This document shows, piece after piece, positions 28,485-37,034 of a DNA stretch of 55,883 bases (position 1 is the first letter of the stretch; each line of letters starts with the position of its first letter). The notes beneath the pieces are model-generated. The model was given only the letters and a program-made list of their open reading frames with translations. It was not told the DNA's origin and made no database searches. This DNA is from Opitutus sp. GAS368 (GTDB lineage Bacteria; Verrucomicrobiota; Verrucomicrobiia; Opitutales; UBA953), in NCBI GenBank assembly GCA_945882655.1, contig CAMCWL010000002.1, positions 1 to 55,883 of the forward strand, given 5' to 3'. Position numbers and translations under genes: made by a program.

Positions 28485-29180
28485 ATGGACGCCGAACACC
28501 TCAAGCGCATCCTGATCGTCGACGATGAGTCCGACGTGACGGAACTATTGGACTACAAGTTCAAGCAAGCCGGCTATGCCATCCGCACGCTCAACGACCC
28601 ACTGCGCGCCATCGGCCTCGCTCGCGACTTCCGCCCGGATCTGATCATCCTCGACGTCATGATGCCCGAGCTCACGGGTGTTCAGCTGCTCCGCATGGTC
28701 CGCGCCGACGCACTCCTCCAGGATACGCCCGTCATCTTCCTCACCGCCAAGGGTGAAACAATCGACAAAGTGAAGGGCCTCGAATCGGGCGCCGACGATT
28801 ACGTGACGAAGCCTTTTGATACACGGGAACTGATGCTGCGTGCTCAGGCACTGTTGCGCCGCGCAAAGTCGGCCGCCGCCAAGCCTTCGACCCGCCTCGC
28901 CGCTGGTGCACTGATGCTTGATATTGAACGTCACGAAGTGACCGCCTCCGGCAAGATTGTCGAACTGACCGCCACCGAATTCAAGCTGCTCCGACTGCTC
29001 CTCGAGCGGAAGGGCAGGGTACAGTCGCGCGAAGAACTCCTCGCCGACGTCTGGAACTATTCGCCCGACCTCGAGACCCGCACGGTCGACACCCACGTTC
29101 GCCGCCTGCGCGAGAAGCTCGGCCCGTCCGGCGACATAATCGATACGGTGCGCGGCGTCGGTTACCGCGTAAACGGCTGA
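28485..29180 (+). CDS. PhoB/OmpR-type response regulator
   Basis: A 231-residue two-component regulator. The receiver domain (residues ~8-120) has the acidic pair DD (13-14), the phosphorylation site Asp57 in LIILDVMMP, and Lys109 in DDYVTKPF. A winged-helix DNA-binding domain follows (ELTATEFKLLRLLLE, RTVDTHVRRLREKLG, IDTVRGVGYRV). I start at the ATG 28485; an ATG at 28458 would add nine residues. The histidine kinase gene follows after 49 bases. The whole looks PhoB-like, but I see no Pho box or pst genes on this strand to confirm a phosphate role. Confidence 0.88.
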   Translation: MDAEHLKRILIVDDESDVTELLDYKFKQAGYAIRTLNDPLRAIGLARDFRPDLIILDVMMPELTGVQLLRMVRADALLQDTPVIFLTAKGETIDKVKGLESGADDYVTKPFDTRELMLRAQALLRRAKSAAAKPSTRLAAGALMLDIERHEVTASGKIVELTATEFKLLRLLLERKGRVQSREELLADVWNYSPDLETRTVDTHVRRLREKLGPSGDIIDTVRGVGYRVNG

Positions 29181-29229
29181 ACCGCTTTGCGCTCGCGCGT
29201 CCAGCGGGGCTGGACAGCATCCACCGCAG

Positions 29230-30471
29230 ATGTCCTGGCTTCCCTGGTTGCTCCTGCTCGCGCTCGTCGTCGCTGCCGTCTGGTACTTCGCCGAGATTGC
29301 CGGCCATGTGCGTTGGGCCCGCCGCGCGCTGCTCGCCGATGGCGGCGCACCGCGTCCGCAAGGCTGGCTGGTCCGCAAGCTGCGCTTAGAAGAACTCTTC
29401 GTCGCCATCGAACGCCGGGCCGCCAATGAAGGCGAGATCCGTGCTGCGGCGGCCCGGCGCATCGAAGCGCTCCTGGCGCCGCTCACCGACGCCGTGCTCG
29501 TCGTCGACGCCCAAGATCGGCTCCGCCTCGCCAACCCAGCGGCCGCCGCATTATTCAACCTCTCCGAAAAAGATACGGGAGGCTCAATTGTACCGCTCGT
29601 CCGGAGCGCGGACTTCATCGAACTCGTCCGCCGCGTCCGCGCCGAAGGCGACGCCCGCTCCACGATTCTCCTGAACCGTGCGCCACTCTCCGATGTCTGG
29701 ATCCAAGCCGCCGGTGCGCGGACAGATCCAGAAGCGTTCGATGACGGCGCCGCCATCTTCGTCTTGGCAGATGTGACGGCGCTGAAACGCCTCCAGGCCA
29801 TGGAGCGCGACTTCGTCACGAACGTCTCCCATGACCTGCGTACCCCGGTGACAATCCTCCGCGGCTACGCCGAGACCTTGGCTGAAGACCAGGCGACGAT
29901 GTCGCCCGAAGATCGCGCCCGTTTCACGCAGAAGATTGTGAGCTCCATCGGCCGTCTGCAGGGACTCGTCGAAGGACTACTCGCCCTCGCCAGCCTGGAA
30001 TCCTCCCAGGATGTCCGTCGCGAGCCGGGGGCGCTCCATGTCGCGGCCCGTGAGGTCGCGGTGGAATTCGCCGCCCGCTGTAAGGCCGCCGGGGTGAAGT
30101 TGGAATTGAAGTTGGAAGCCGCCGGTGGTGGCGCTGCCGATCCAGTCCAAGCCCGCCGACTGGTCCAGAACCTCATTGATAACGCCTTGGCCCACGCCGC
30201 CGGCATGAGCCGCCTCATCGTATCGACCCGCGATACCCCGAGCGGCGTTGAGCTGACCGTGGAAGATGACGGGGCCGGAGTCACCCCTGCAGACCTCCCG
30301 AGACTCTTCGATCGGTTTTACCGGACCGACAAATCCCGCCGGGCAGGGGGTAGCGGTCTAGGACTCAGTATCGTCCGCCAAGTCGCCGAACTCCATGGGG
30401 GGTCGGCCTCGGTGGAGCCTGCCCAGCCAAAGGGCCTACGGATCACGGTAACCCTGCCGGCCGCGGCCTAG
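29230..30471 (+). CDS. PhoR-type sensor histidine kinase
   Basis: A 413-residue kinase. One N-terminal membrane helix (~4-22) is followed at once by cytoplasmic sequence, so there is no large periplasmic sensor. A PAS-like domain lies at ~78-185 (DAVLVVDAQDRLRLANPAAAALF). The HisKA domain has VSHDLRTP with His201. The ATPase domain has NLIDNALAHA (N box), DDGAGVT (G1), FDRFYRTDKS (F box) and GSGLGLSIV (G2). This architecture fits PhoR. It is the cognate partner of the upstream regulator. A terminator starts 12 bases after its stop. Confidence 0.9.
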   Translation: MSWLPWLLLLALVVAAVWYFAEIAGHVRWARRALLADGGAPRPQGWLVRKLRLEELFVAIERRAANEGEIRAAAARRIEALLAPLTDAVLVVDAQDRLRLANPAAAALFNLSEKDTGGSIVPLVRSADFIELVRRVRAEGDARSTILLNRAPLSDVWIQAAGARTDPEAFDDGAAIFVLADVTALKRLQAMERDFVTNVSHDLRTPVTILRGYAETLAEDQATMSPEDRARFTQKIVSSIGRLQGLVEGLLALASLESSQDVRREPGALHVAAREVAVEFAARCKAAGVKLELKLEAAGGGAADPVQARRLVQNLIDNALAHAAGMSRLIVSTRDTPSGVELTVEDDGAGVTPADLPRLFDRFYRTDKSRRAGGSGLGLSIVRQVAELHGGSASVEPAQPKGLRITVTLPAAA

Positions 30472-30483
30472 GTCCAGATATGA

Positions 30484-30510
30484 AAAACCCGCCGGGTTTC
30501 GGCGGGTTTT
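30484..30510. terminator. Bidirectional terminator between the kinase gene and tRNA-Gly
   Basis: AAAACCCGCC (30484-30493) pairs perfectly with GGCGGGTTTT (30501-30510) across a seven-base loop. T-rich tails exist on both strands, so it can end the kinase message and the tRNA transcript coming the other way. Confidence 0.88.
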
Positions 30511-30525
30511 GGCTCCATTTTAAAG

Positions 30526-30600
30526 TGGAGCGCGCGACTGGACTTGAACCAGCAACAGCCACCTTGGCAAGGTGGTACTCTACCATTGAGCTACGCGCGC
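30526..30600 (-). tRNA. tRNA-Gly (anticodon GCC)
   Basis: On the minus strand a full cloverleaf is visible. The acceptor stem GCGCGCG/CGCGCGC is perfect, the D arm is TAGCTCAATGGTAGAGTA, the anticodon arm CCACCTTGCCAAGGTGG carries GCC, the T arm includes GGTTCAAGTCC, and the encoded CCA end is at 30526-30528. It lies 26 bases after the binding-protein gene on the same strand and is followed by the bidirectional terminator, so it may partly be made from that operon's transcript. Confidence 0.97.
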
Positions 30601-30626
30601 GTTGGATGGGAAGCAGACCAAACGCC

Positions 30627-31475
30627 CTACCGAGTGTCAAGCCTTTGGACGAACCTCGTCCGGGCGGCCTTGGGAGCAGGGAAGAGGCCCTGCTTTTCAA
30701 GCAGGGCAGCTGCTTCATCAGAGAAGAGCCACCGGAGAGCCGGGGTGAGCTCGGCTAGCCGATCCTGCCGTACATAAAGGATGAGGGGGACCTGGAGGGG
30801 GTAGTCGCCATTATGGACGTTGTTCTCATCCGGACCATAGGCCGTAGAGGACTTGCCGGGGCGTCCATCCGCGACCTGGAGAACCTTGCCCCGGCCAGAA
30901 GGAGGCCGCGGGATGAGCGTAACACTCCCCGCGCGGGACGCCAAGAGATCAGCCGCGAGATCCGGCTCGATACGCTGTCTTACATCTTGTCGAAATGGCT
31001 GACCCTCAAGCGCGATGCCCTGAAAGATTTCGAGCACCATCGAGCCGGCCGGCGAACAGACCGCTGGCGTGATGAGCTCGGAGCGCGCGGCTGGGTCGAT
31101 ATCATTCCAATTGCGAGCAGGCGCCCGCGGGTCGCGGGCGAAGACATTCGAAAGATTTTCCAGCGTGATAGATTCAGCGCGGTTGGTTCCGTGGGTAGCG
31201 ACCACCACCACCGCGCTCGCCAGACGGAATTCGACGACCCCCATCTTGCCGGTCGGAACCGGCGCGACCTCACGGTCACGCATCATGAGCACAGCCGCCC
31301 CGGCACGACCATCCACGAAAGCCTGACGGCCAGGAAGGGTGCCACCGAAATCGGCGGCAGTCTTGCCTGCGGCGGTATCGAGACCGCGGGCAAGGGCGCC
31401 AGCTAGCAGATCCGAGCCGACGATATCAGCGGCGCTTAATGCGACGCAGGAAAGAAAGAGGGAGAGCAGCCTCAC
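30627..31475 (-). CDS. Exported PstS-like substrate-binding protein
   Basis: A 282-residue protein with a short signal peptide (LLSLFLSCVALSA, cut before ADIVGSDLL). The fold is that of the phosphate-binding (PBP-like, PstS) group: DIVGSDLLAGAL at the start, NLSNVFARDPRAPARNWNDI (the usual IF.G....W.DI region), and DYPLQVPLILYV and SDEAAALLEKQGLFP near the end. The ligand is probably an oxyanion, but the family includes many non-phosphate forms. No pstCAB is present. Its start overlaps the NtrC-type regulator's stop by 4 bases, and it sits opposite a PhoB/PhoR-type pair. Confidence 0.75.
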   Translation of the reverse strand: MRLLSLFLSCVALSAADIVGSDLLAGALARGLDTAAGKTAADFGGTLPGRQAFVDGRAGAAVLMMRDREVAPVPTGKMGVVEFRLASAVVVVATHGTNRAESITLENLSNVFARDPRAPARNWNDIDPAARSELITPAVCSPAGSMVLEIFQGIALEGQPFRQDVRQRIEPDLAADLLASRAGSVTLIPRPPSGRGKVLQVADGRPGKSSTAYGPDENNVHNGDYPLQVPLILYVRQDRLAELTPALRWLFSDEAAALLEKQGLFPAPKAARTRFVQRLDTR

Positions 31476-32854
31476 GCGATCTCAGGCCCGGGATCGAGTT
31501 CCGGCCATTGCAGGAGTTTACGATGGAGGGTGCGACGAGAGATCCCCATCAGCTCCGCGGCCCGCGTACGGTTGCCCGCAGCGGCAGCCAAAGCCTGCTT
31601 CAAGAGCTGTTTCTCGTTCTGCTCCCGATCAAGAATATTGCCTCCGGCCGAGGGCAGGGCGGAGACCGCGATGGTCGTGGCGGAGAGTTGCGTGAATCGC
31701 GGATCGAGGTCACCGGCGGCAACCGTCTTACCCGAACGGAGGACGGCGAGATTCTCGCAAGCATTACGGAGCTCGCGGATATTCCCAGGCCAAGGATAGC
31801 GAACGAGCACGGCGAGTGCTTCCGGTGATAGCTTGGCCGCGGCGACCGAGTTCTCCTTGGCGAAGCGCTCGAGATAATGCGAAAGGAGCAGTGGGACGTC
31901 ATCCTGGCGCTCACGCAGGGGCGGTAAGCGCAGCGGGACGACGGACAGACGATAGAAGAGATCTTCGCGGAACTTCCCCTCCTTGACCATCTGCTGAAGG
32001 TCGCGATTGGTCGCACAGACCAACCGAAGATCGAGGCCGATCGGACGATGTGAACCGAGGCGCTCGACGGAGCGAGTCTCTAAGAAGCGCAGGAGCTTGA
32101 CCTGAGTGGTGGCATCGATTTCCCCGATTTCGTCGAGGAAGAGGGTGCCGCCATCTGCCGATTCGAAGCGACCTACGCGGCGTTCGTTCGCGCCGGTGAA
32201 GGCGCCCTTCTCGTGACCGAATAATTCGGACTCGAGCAGGTTAGCAGGGATCGCGGCACAATGCACCGCCATGAAAGGTCCTTTCGCGCGCTGGCTCGCC
32301 TGATGAATCATCTGAGCGAAGAGCTCCTTGCCCGTGCCGGTCTCGCCAAGCAGGAGGATGGTGGCATTAGACGAAGCGACCGAACGCACCTGTTCGATCG
32401 AACGCTGGAGGGCGGCGGAGGAGCCGACGATTTCGCTCAGCGAAAACTTGCGGTCGAGGCGGGCCTTGAGCGTGACGACTTCTTTCTCCGTGGTGCGGGC
32501 CTTCAGCCCGCGATCAAGAACGAGCTCCACCTGACGCAGGTCTACGGGCTTCTGGAAGAACCAATAGGCCCCGAGACTCATCGCCTTCACCGCGGTGTCC
32601 ACATCGCCGTAGGCAGTCATCATAATGCAGACGGGCTGGTTGGGCAGCTTGAGCGCGCGGTCGATGACCGCCATACCGTCTTCGCCCGCCATGCGGAGAT
32701 CCGTGAGCACCGCATCGGGCGGGACGTCCTGCATAAGGCGCGCCGCTTCCGCGGCGTCCTTGGCCACGAAAGTCTCATAGCGATCTTCCAGTGCCGCGCG
32801 CAGTCCTTCGCGGATATTCTTCTCGTCGTCGACGATGAGCACCGTGGGTTTCAT
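31472..32854 (-). CDS. NtrC-family sigma-54-dependent response regulator
   Basis: A 460-residue activator of sigma-54 RNA polymerase. The receiver domain has Asp52 (VLTDLRMAGEDG). The AAA+ domain (~140-380) has Walker A GETGTGKE (170-177), the sigma-54-contacting GAFTGA loop (217-222) and Walker B GGTLFLDEIGE. A Fis-type helix-turn-helix ends it (NRTRAAELMGISRRTLHRKL). With the intact GAFTGA it should activate sigma-54 promoters, one of which lies at 55.5 kb. No sensor kinase gene is beside it; it sits between hemA (4-base gap) and the PstS-like gene (4-base overlap). I start at the ATG 32854 since the 70 codons upstream are out of family. Confidence 0.92.
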   Translation of the reverse strand: MKPTVLIVDDEKNIREGLRAALEDRYETFVAKDAAEAARLMQDVPPDAVLTDLRMAGEDGMAVIDRALKLPNQPVCIMMTAYGDVDTAVKAMSLGAYWFFQKPVDLRQVELVLDRGLKARTTEKEVVTLKARLDRKFSLSEIVGSSAALQRSIEQVRSVASSNATILLLGETGTGKELFAQMIHQASQRAKGPFMAVHCAAIPANLLESELFGHEKGAFTGANERRVGRFESADGGTLFLDEIGEIDATTQVKLLRFLETRSVERLGSHRPIGLDLRLVCATNRDLQQMVKEGKFREDLFYRLSVVPLRLPPLRERQDDVPLLLSHYLERFAKENSVAAAKLSPEALAVLVRYPWPGNIRELRNACENLAVLRSGKTVAAGDLDPRFTQLSATTIAVSALPSAGGNILDREQNEKQLLKQALAAAAGNRTRAAELMGISRRTLHRKLLQWPELDPGPEIA

Positions 32855-32858
32855 GGGC

Positions 32859-33899
32859 TTAGGCTTCGGAAGAGGTCTGATGGTTCGCCGCACCCCAGGC
32901 GCGGGCGGCTTTCTCCGCCAAAGCGATGCGGGCGCGGTCGACCTCAGCCAGACGGGCCTTGAGGTTCGCGTTGGAAACGCGTGCGAGGTCATCCAGGTCG
33001 CACAGGTAAGTGCCATCGAGCCCATGGACACCGGAGGCAAAATTACGCGGCACGCCAAGGTCAACGAGCAGAAGAGGGCGGCCCGCCCGGCGGCCAGCGA
33101 TCTCGCGGAGTGAGACCGCGTCGAGCAAAGCGCGCTCTACGGTCGCGCAGCCTACGATCACATCATGTGCGTGCGCCTGACGTAACGCGTCGGCCAGCGT
33201 GAGCGAAGCTCCGGAGAATTCCTCCGCGAGGGTGCGGGCGTTGTCGAACGTGCGCGAGGCGACGGAAATCTGGGAGGCGCCGCGGGAGACGAGCGCTTGG
33301 ACGACCTGACGGCCGACATCGCCCGTGCCAAGCACGAGTACCCGAGCCTCGGCAAGCGAGCCGAAGACGCGCAGGGCGAGATCGACGGCGACATTTCCGA
33401 GACTCACCTGTCCTTGTGAGATGCCAGTGTTGGTGCGCGCCCAGGCGCCTGCCTGGAAGGCGCGCTGGAAGACGCGGTTGAGCACCGGGCCGGTCATCCC
33501 TCGCGCGAGCGCGTCGGCGTAGGCATCCTTAACTTGCCCAGCGATCTCGACTTCACCGACCATCTGAGACTCAAGTCCGGAGACCACGGAGAAGAGGTGT
33601 TCGACGGCCTGTAAGCCGGGGACTGGGCGCAAGTGCTGATCGAGCACGGCCGCAGACGCACCGGTCGCTTTAAGCAGCGCGCTACGTACATGCAGGGCGG
33701 CGGCTTCGTCACCGACCGCGTAAGCCTCGAGACGATTGCAGGTCGCAAGCAGCACCGCCTCGGCGAGGCCTGCTTCGCGTGCGGCCGCGTAGAAAACCTC
33801 CGCGCCGCCAGCGGGGACGGTGAACGTCGCGCGTTCGTCGAGTCCGGCGGTGCGGTGGGTAGCGCTGAGCGCCACCAGATTACGGGCGCGGTCGCTCAT
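32859..33899 (-). CDS. hemA: Glutamyl-tRNA reductase
   Basis: A 346-residue NADPH-dependent reductase making glutamate-1-semialdehyde, first step of C5 tetrapyrrole synthesis. LLATCNRLEAY has the catalytic Cys54, SGLESQMVGEVEIAGQVKDAY is the glutamate/tRNA region, and VLVLGTGDVGRQVVQAL the NADPH site. The C-terminal dimerisation helix looks shorter than usual (family ~400-430 residues), ending ...RAWGAANHQTSSEA. The start ATG at 33899 overlaps the stop of the HemX/CcsA-like gene (ATGA). That pairing of hemX-like with hemA is common. Confidence 0.93.
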   Translation of the reverse strand: MSDRARNLVALSATHRTAGLDERATFTVPAGGAEVFYAAAREAGLAEAVLLATCNRLEAYAVGDEAAALHVRSALLKATGASAAVLDQHLRPVPGLQAVEHLFSVVSGLESQMVGEVEIAGQVKDAYADALARGMTGPVLNRVFQRAFQAGAWARTNTGISQGQVSLGNVAVDLALRVFGSLAEARVLVLGTGDVGRQVVQALVSRGASQISVASRTFDNARTLAEEFSGASLTLADALRQAHAHDVIVGCATVERALLDAVSLREIAGRRAGRPLLLVDLGVPRNFASGVHGLDGTYLCDLDDLARVSNANLKARLAEVDRARIALAEKAARAWGAANHQTSSEA

Positions 33900-34753
33900 C
33901 GGGACGAGGGCAGCGAAAGATAGAGCGCGATCAGCGCCGGGATGAAGGCGAGCAGGGAAGCGCGCGCGAAGGAAGCGCCCGGCAGACGTTGACGTCGGCG
34001 GTGCACGACGATCCAGAAACAGGCGAGCCAAGTGATGAGGGCCGCGATGAGCTTCGGAGCAGCGACGAGCGCGAGGTCGCGCTGAGCCCAATCGGTCGCG
34101 CCAATGACCAAGGAAAGTCCGAGGAGCCAGACCGCCGCACCCATCAGCTGAGCGCCGATGCGATCGAGCGGAACCAGCGCGGGCAGCAGAGCGTAGATTC
34201 CGCCGAACTGATGCCGCGCGAGGGCGCGATCCTGCAGGAGATAAGCGGCGGAGTTGAGCGCCTGGGCACCCAGTACGCAGTACGCAAGGATCGCGGCCCC
34301 CACATGGATGGCGATGAGCGGCTTACCGGTCTTGTCCAAGCCTGGGTGTTCGACGACGCCGAGAAAAGCCGCCGCCACGAGGCACAACGCGGTCGTGCCC
34401 GCGATTGCCCAAGTCGGCAGACGATGGTTAAACGTCAGGTCGAGAAAGAGGGCCAAGCCCGACACGCCCCACGCAATCGAGAGTAGCACCTCCGCCGCAC
34501 TCGCGATGGGCAGGGAATTCGTGCGCAGCCCTTGGTAGGCGAGCATCGTGGTGAGCAGAACCCATCCGCCACGGAGCAACCAGAGGCCGGAGGCCTGTAA
34601 TTTTCCGGAGGCGTCCTTGGGAGCCAGTGTATCGAGCAAGGCGGCAGCCACAAAGACCGCTGCACAGCCCAACAGGCAGTCCCGGGCGAGGGGATGGGCG
34701 GCGAGTTCGGCGGCCACGGGGAGCATGGGTTGAGATAAGGGTAGGTGTGACAT
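33896..34753 (-). CDS. CcsA/HemX-family cytochrome assembly membrane protein
   Basis: A 285-residue integral membrane protein with about eight helices. It has the cytochrome c assembly (CcsA/HemX) look: IHVGAAILAYCVLG carries the family's conserved His in a helix, and the loop GATDWAQRDLALVAAPKLIAAL contains a Trp-rich stretch where the full WWD motif of heme handling would be. The strict WWD motif is not seen, so it is closer to HemX, a partner of HemA. It overlaps hemA by 4 bases, which supports a heme-related role. Confidence 0.78.
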   Translation of the reverse strand: MSHLPLSQPMLPVAAELAAHPLARDCLLGCAAVFVAAALLDTLAPKDASGKLQASGLWLLRGGWVLLTTMLAYQGLRTNSLPIASAAEVLLSIAWGVSGLALFLDLTFNHRLPTWAIAGTTALCLVAAAFLGVVEHPGLDKTGKPLIAIHVGAAILAYCVLGAQALNSAAYLLQDRALARHQFGGIYALLPALVPLDRIGAQLMGAAVWLLGLSLVIGATDWAQRDLALVAAPKLIAALITWLACFWIVVHRRRQRLPGASFARASLLAFIPALIALYLSLPSSR

Positions 34754-34823
34754 TTTGGCAAACCCTCAAGACGTCCTGTTTTCTTGCGGCCGAGGGCAGG
34801 GGTGGGCTAGGTTGACTATTCTT

Positions 34824-35279
34824 ATGGCCCACGACCTCTACGACCTTACCCAGCACCCTCCCCGCAGCCCCCGTGTCCGCCTGGGCGGCTTGGTTATCCT
34901 TCCTCGGATGATCGACAAAGCACGCGCCACCAAGGCCGGGAAAAATGGCGAATATAACTACGCGTGCCCACTGGATGCCAACGTCCTGGACTTCCTTGGC
35001 GTCGAAGCAAACGCACTTAAGGCACAGATTGACAACGGCTTAGGTGATGGTGAAATCCTTGTTTGGCTGATGGCCAATGCAAAGAAGCCCCGTACGGCCC
35101 AGGAAATCGCTGCTTTCAGCGCCTACCACGAACAGCGGGCCCCCAGCTCTCCTGGAAGCCGTGCTAAGATGACTGACTACCAGTCCTCAACCCCAGCCGG
35201 TGCCAAGCGTGATGACATCACCACCTGGTTCGACGTGCTCGACCTAGACGATCACCAGAGCTTCGGCGGTAAGGTATAA
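34824..35279 (+). CDS. DUF5069-domain protein
   Basis: A 151-residue soluble protein whose opening, YDLTQHPPRSPRVRLGGLVILPRMIDKARA, is characteristic of the DUF5069 family, found often in Verrucomicrobiota and Planctomycetota. The next segment (NGEYNYACPLDANVLDFLGV) and LVWLMANAKKPRTAQEI continue the family pattern. Function is unknown. I start at the ATG 34824 since the family begins there; no Shine-Dalgarno is evident. It is the first of a tight plus-strand run leading to pssA, with the phosphatase starting 3 bases after its stop. Confidence 0.8.
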   Translation: MAHDLYDLTQHPPRSPRVRLGGLVILPRMIDKARATKAGKNGEYNYACPLDANVLDFLGVEANALKAQIDNGLGDGEILVWLMANAKKPRTAQEIAAFSAYHEQRAPSSPGSRAKMTDYQSSTPAGAKRDDITTWFDVLDLDDHQSFGGKV

Positions 35280-35282
35280 CCC

Positions 35283-35747
35283 GTGGCGAAGGTCGGACAG
35301 CCCCGCCGCGTGCTCCTCGTCTGCATGGGCAACATCTGTCGGTCTCCGACCGCTGAGGCTGTACTGAGGGCCAAAGCGAGGCAGGCCGGGTTGACCATCG
35401 AGTTTGATTCCGCCGGCACGGAAAGCTACCACATCGGCGACCCTCCTGACCCTCGCTCGGTGCAGCACGCGAAGGAGCGTGGCTACGACCTATCAGGACT
35501 CCGCGCGCGGCAGGTACATGCCGATGATTTTCACTCGTTCGACCTCATCCTCGCCGCGGATGAACTCAACTTGCATGAACTTCGGCGGCGTTGTCCACGG
35601 GAGCAACAGGGACGACTTCGCTTATTCCTAGATGACGTCGCTTTGCCAGATCCCTATTACGGCGAAAGCGACGGTTTTGAAAAAGTGTTGGATTTAGTCG
35701 AAAAACAGGCGGTTTTACTGATGTCACGCTGGTCTCGTCCGAACTGA
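35283..35747 (+). CDS. Low-molecular-weight protein-tyrosine phosphatase
   Basis: A 154-residue LMW-PTP. The P-loop CMGNICRS (Cys14, Arg20) gives the C(X)5R nucleophile loop, and DPYYG near residue 122 is the general-acid loop. In bacteria such enzymes act on tyrosine kinases of exopolysaccharide control or as arsenate reductase relatives; the DPYY loop favours protein phosphatase. The start is GTG (35283), close behind the DUF5069 gene. No BY-kinase is near. Confidence 0.92.
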   Translation: MAKVGQPRRVLLVCMGNICRSPTAEAVLRAKARQAGLTIEFDSAGTESYHIGDPPDPRSVQHAKERGYDLSGLRARQVHADDFHSFDLILAADELNLHELRRRCPREQQGRLRLFLDDVALPDPYYGESDGFEKVLDLVEKQAVLLMSRWSRPN

Positions 35748-35790
35748 ATGATTGCCGAGCCCGCGCGGGCGGCGTTGGATGATGGCACCG

Positions 35791-36147
35791 ATGTATCAAG
35801 TGAACTTCAGCGACCAAGCGATGCGCGAGCTCGGGAAGCTACCCACCTTGGAGCAGATGGATGTCGTCGAGGCGTTCACTTCGCTCACGCCGGAAGAACT
35901 CCTGCGCGGCAGCACCGAACTCGGCACGGTCCGTCGCGGCGGTCACACTTACCACCGGCTCCGCGTCGGCGAATTCCGCATTTACTTCGAAGCCAGCGAA
36001 GGATTCCTGATGGCCAACTACGTCCTGCATAAACACACCTACGCCGACTTCGCCTTCCGCTCCCATCTCCCCTTTCCCGAGGACGAAGCCCGCATCGAAC
36101 AAGAAGGCGGCTTCTGGAAATACCTCGACGAAACCCCGAAGCCCTAA
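35791..36147 (+). CDS. RelE/ParE-fold protein (orphan toxin-like)
   Basis: A 118-residue protein with the RelE/ParE layout: YQVNFSDQAMRELGKLP (strand and first helix), HTYHRLRVGEFRIYFEASEGFLM (central strands with the basic residues) and VLHKHTYADF at the end. Unlike classic toxins of ~90 residues it has an extra acidic C-terminal tail (EDEARIEQEGGFWKYLDE). No antitoxin gene is beside it; it lies in a housekeeping run, 2 bases before pssA. It may be a domesticated RelE-like protein and not an active toxin. ATG starts at 35782 and 35791 are both possible; GGATGATGG precedes the latter. Confidence 0.7.
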   Translation: MYQVNFSDQAMRELGKLPTLEQMDVVEAFTSLTPEELLRGSTELGTVRRGGHTYHRLRVGEFRIYFEASEGFLMANYVLHKHTYADFAFRSHLPFPEDEARIEQEGGFWKYLDETPKP

Positions 36148-36149
36148 TC

Positions 36150-37034
36150 GTGACCACTCCCCCCGTAAAACCCCAATATTCCTCACCAGAAGAGGCTGCC
36201 CGTATCTACCTGCTGCCCAACCTCTTCACGGCGGGCAACATGCTCTGTGGGTTCCTGGCGATTAAGAACTGCATTGAGGCACGGTTTACTTCCCTGACCG
36301 CCGACGGCCGGGCTGATCATTATATTATGGCGGTCTGGTTCATCCTTTTCGCCTGTGTTTGCGATCTGTTTGACGGACGCGTCGCCCGAGCCACCAAGCG
36401 GGAATCGCTCTTCGGAGCCGAGTTCGACTCCATCGCGGACACGGTCTCGTTTGGCGTCGCCCCGGCGCTCATGGCCTGCTTCCTGGTCATCAAGCCTGAG
36501 GTCACCGAGAACGTCCAGCTGATCACCTGGCTGCTGGCTTTCATCTATCTCCTGTGCGCGGGCGTGCGTCTGGCGCGTTTTAACGTCCTCACCAACCCGC
36601 TCGTCCCAGGAAATGAGAAACGGGCCGCTGGGGGCGATTTCGTAGGCCTTCCGTCGCCAGCAGCCGCTGGGATGATCGCTTCACTGGTCTTGGTCTTGTC
36701 CAAGATAATGGAAGCGGAAGGACCCCTCGAAGTGGCCGTCCAGGCCTGGTCGTGGACCCTCCTTCCTTTGATGCTAATCATCTCTTTCCTGATGGTCAGC
36801 AATGTCCGGTTCCCGAGCTTTAAGAAGCTGGATTGGACCGCGCGGGCGCGTACCCGCGGTTTCATCCTGATCATCATCATCGGTGCGGTGGTGTTCCGTT
36901 ATCCCCAGTATTCCTTCCCGGCCATCTTCCTCGGCTATATCAGCTTTAGTATCTTCCGTCATATCTTCCTCCTCAAAAAGAGTGAGATGGACCCGGCGCC
37001 CGACGACGATGATGAGCCGGTGTCCAAGGTGTGA
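36150..37034 (+). CDS. pssA: CDP-diacylglycerol-serine O-phosphatidyltransferase
   Basis: A 294-residue membrane enzyme that makes phosphatidylserine, precursor of phosphatidylethanolamine. The CDP-alcohol phosphotransferase motif is complete: CDLFDGRVAR followed by FGAEFDSIADTVSFG (the D..DG..AR........G...D...D pattern). It has about eight membrane helices. The start is GTG (36150), close after the RelE-like stop. The stop is buried in the left arm of a long hairpin that separates it from dnaN. plsC, another phospholipid gene, lies on the opposite strand beyond dnaN. Confidence 0.94.
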   Translation: MTTPPVKPQYSSPEEAARIYLLPNLFTAGNMLCGFLAIKNCIEARFTSLTADGRADHYIMAVWFILFACVCDLFDGRVARATKRESLFGAEFDSIADTVSFGVAPALMACFLVIKPEVTENVQLITWLLAFIYLLCAGVRLARFNVLTNPLVPGNEKRAAGGDFVGLPSPAAAGMIASLVLVLSKIMEAEGPLEVAVQAWSWTLLPLMLIISFLMVSNVRFPSFKKLDWTARARTRGFILIIIIGAVVFRYPQYSFPAIFLGYISFSIFRHIFLLKKSEMDPAPDDDDEPVSKV

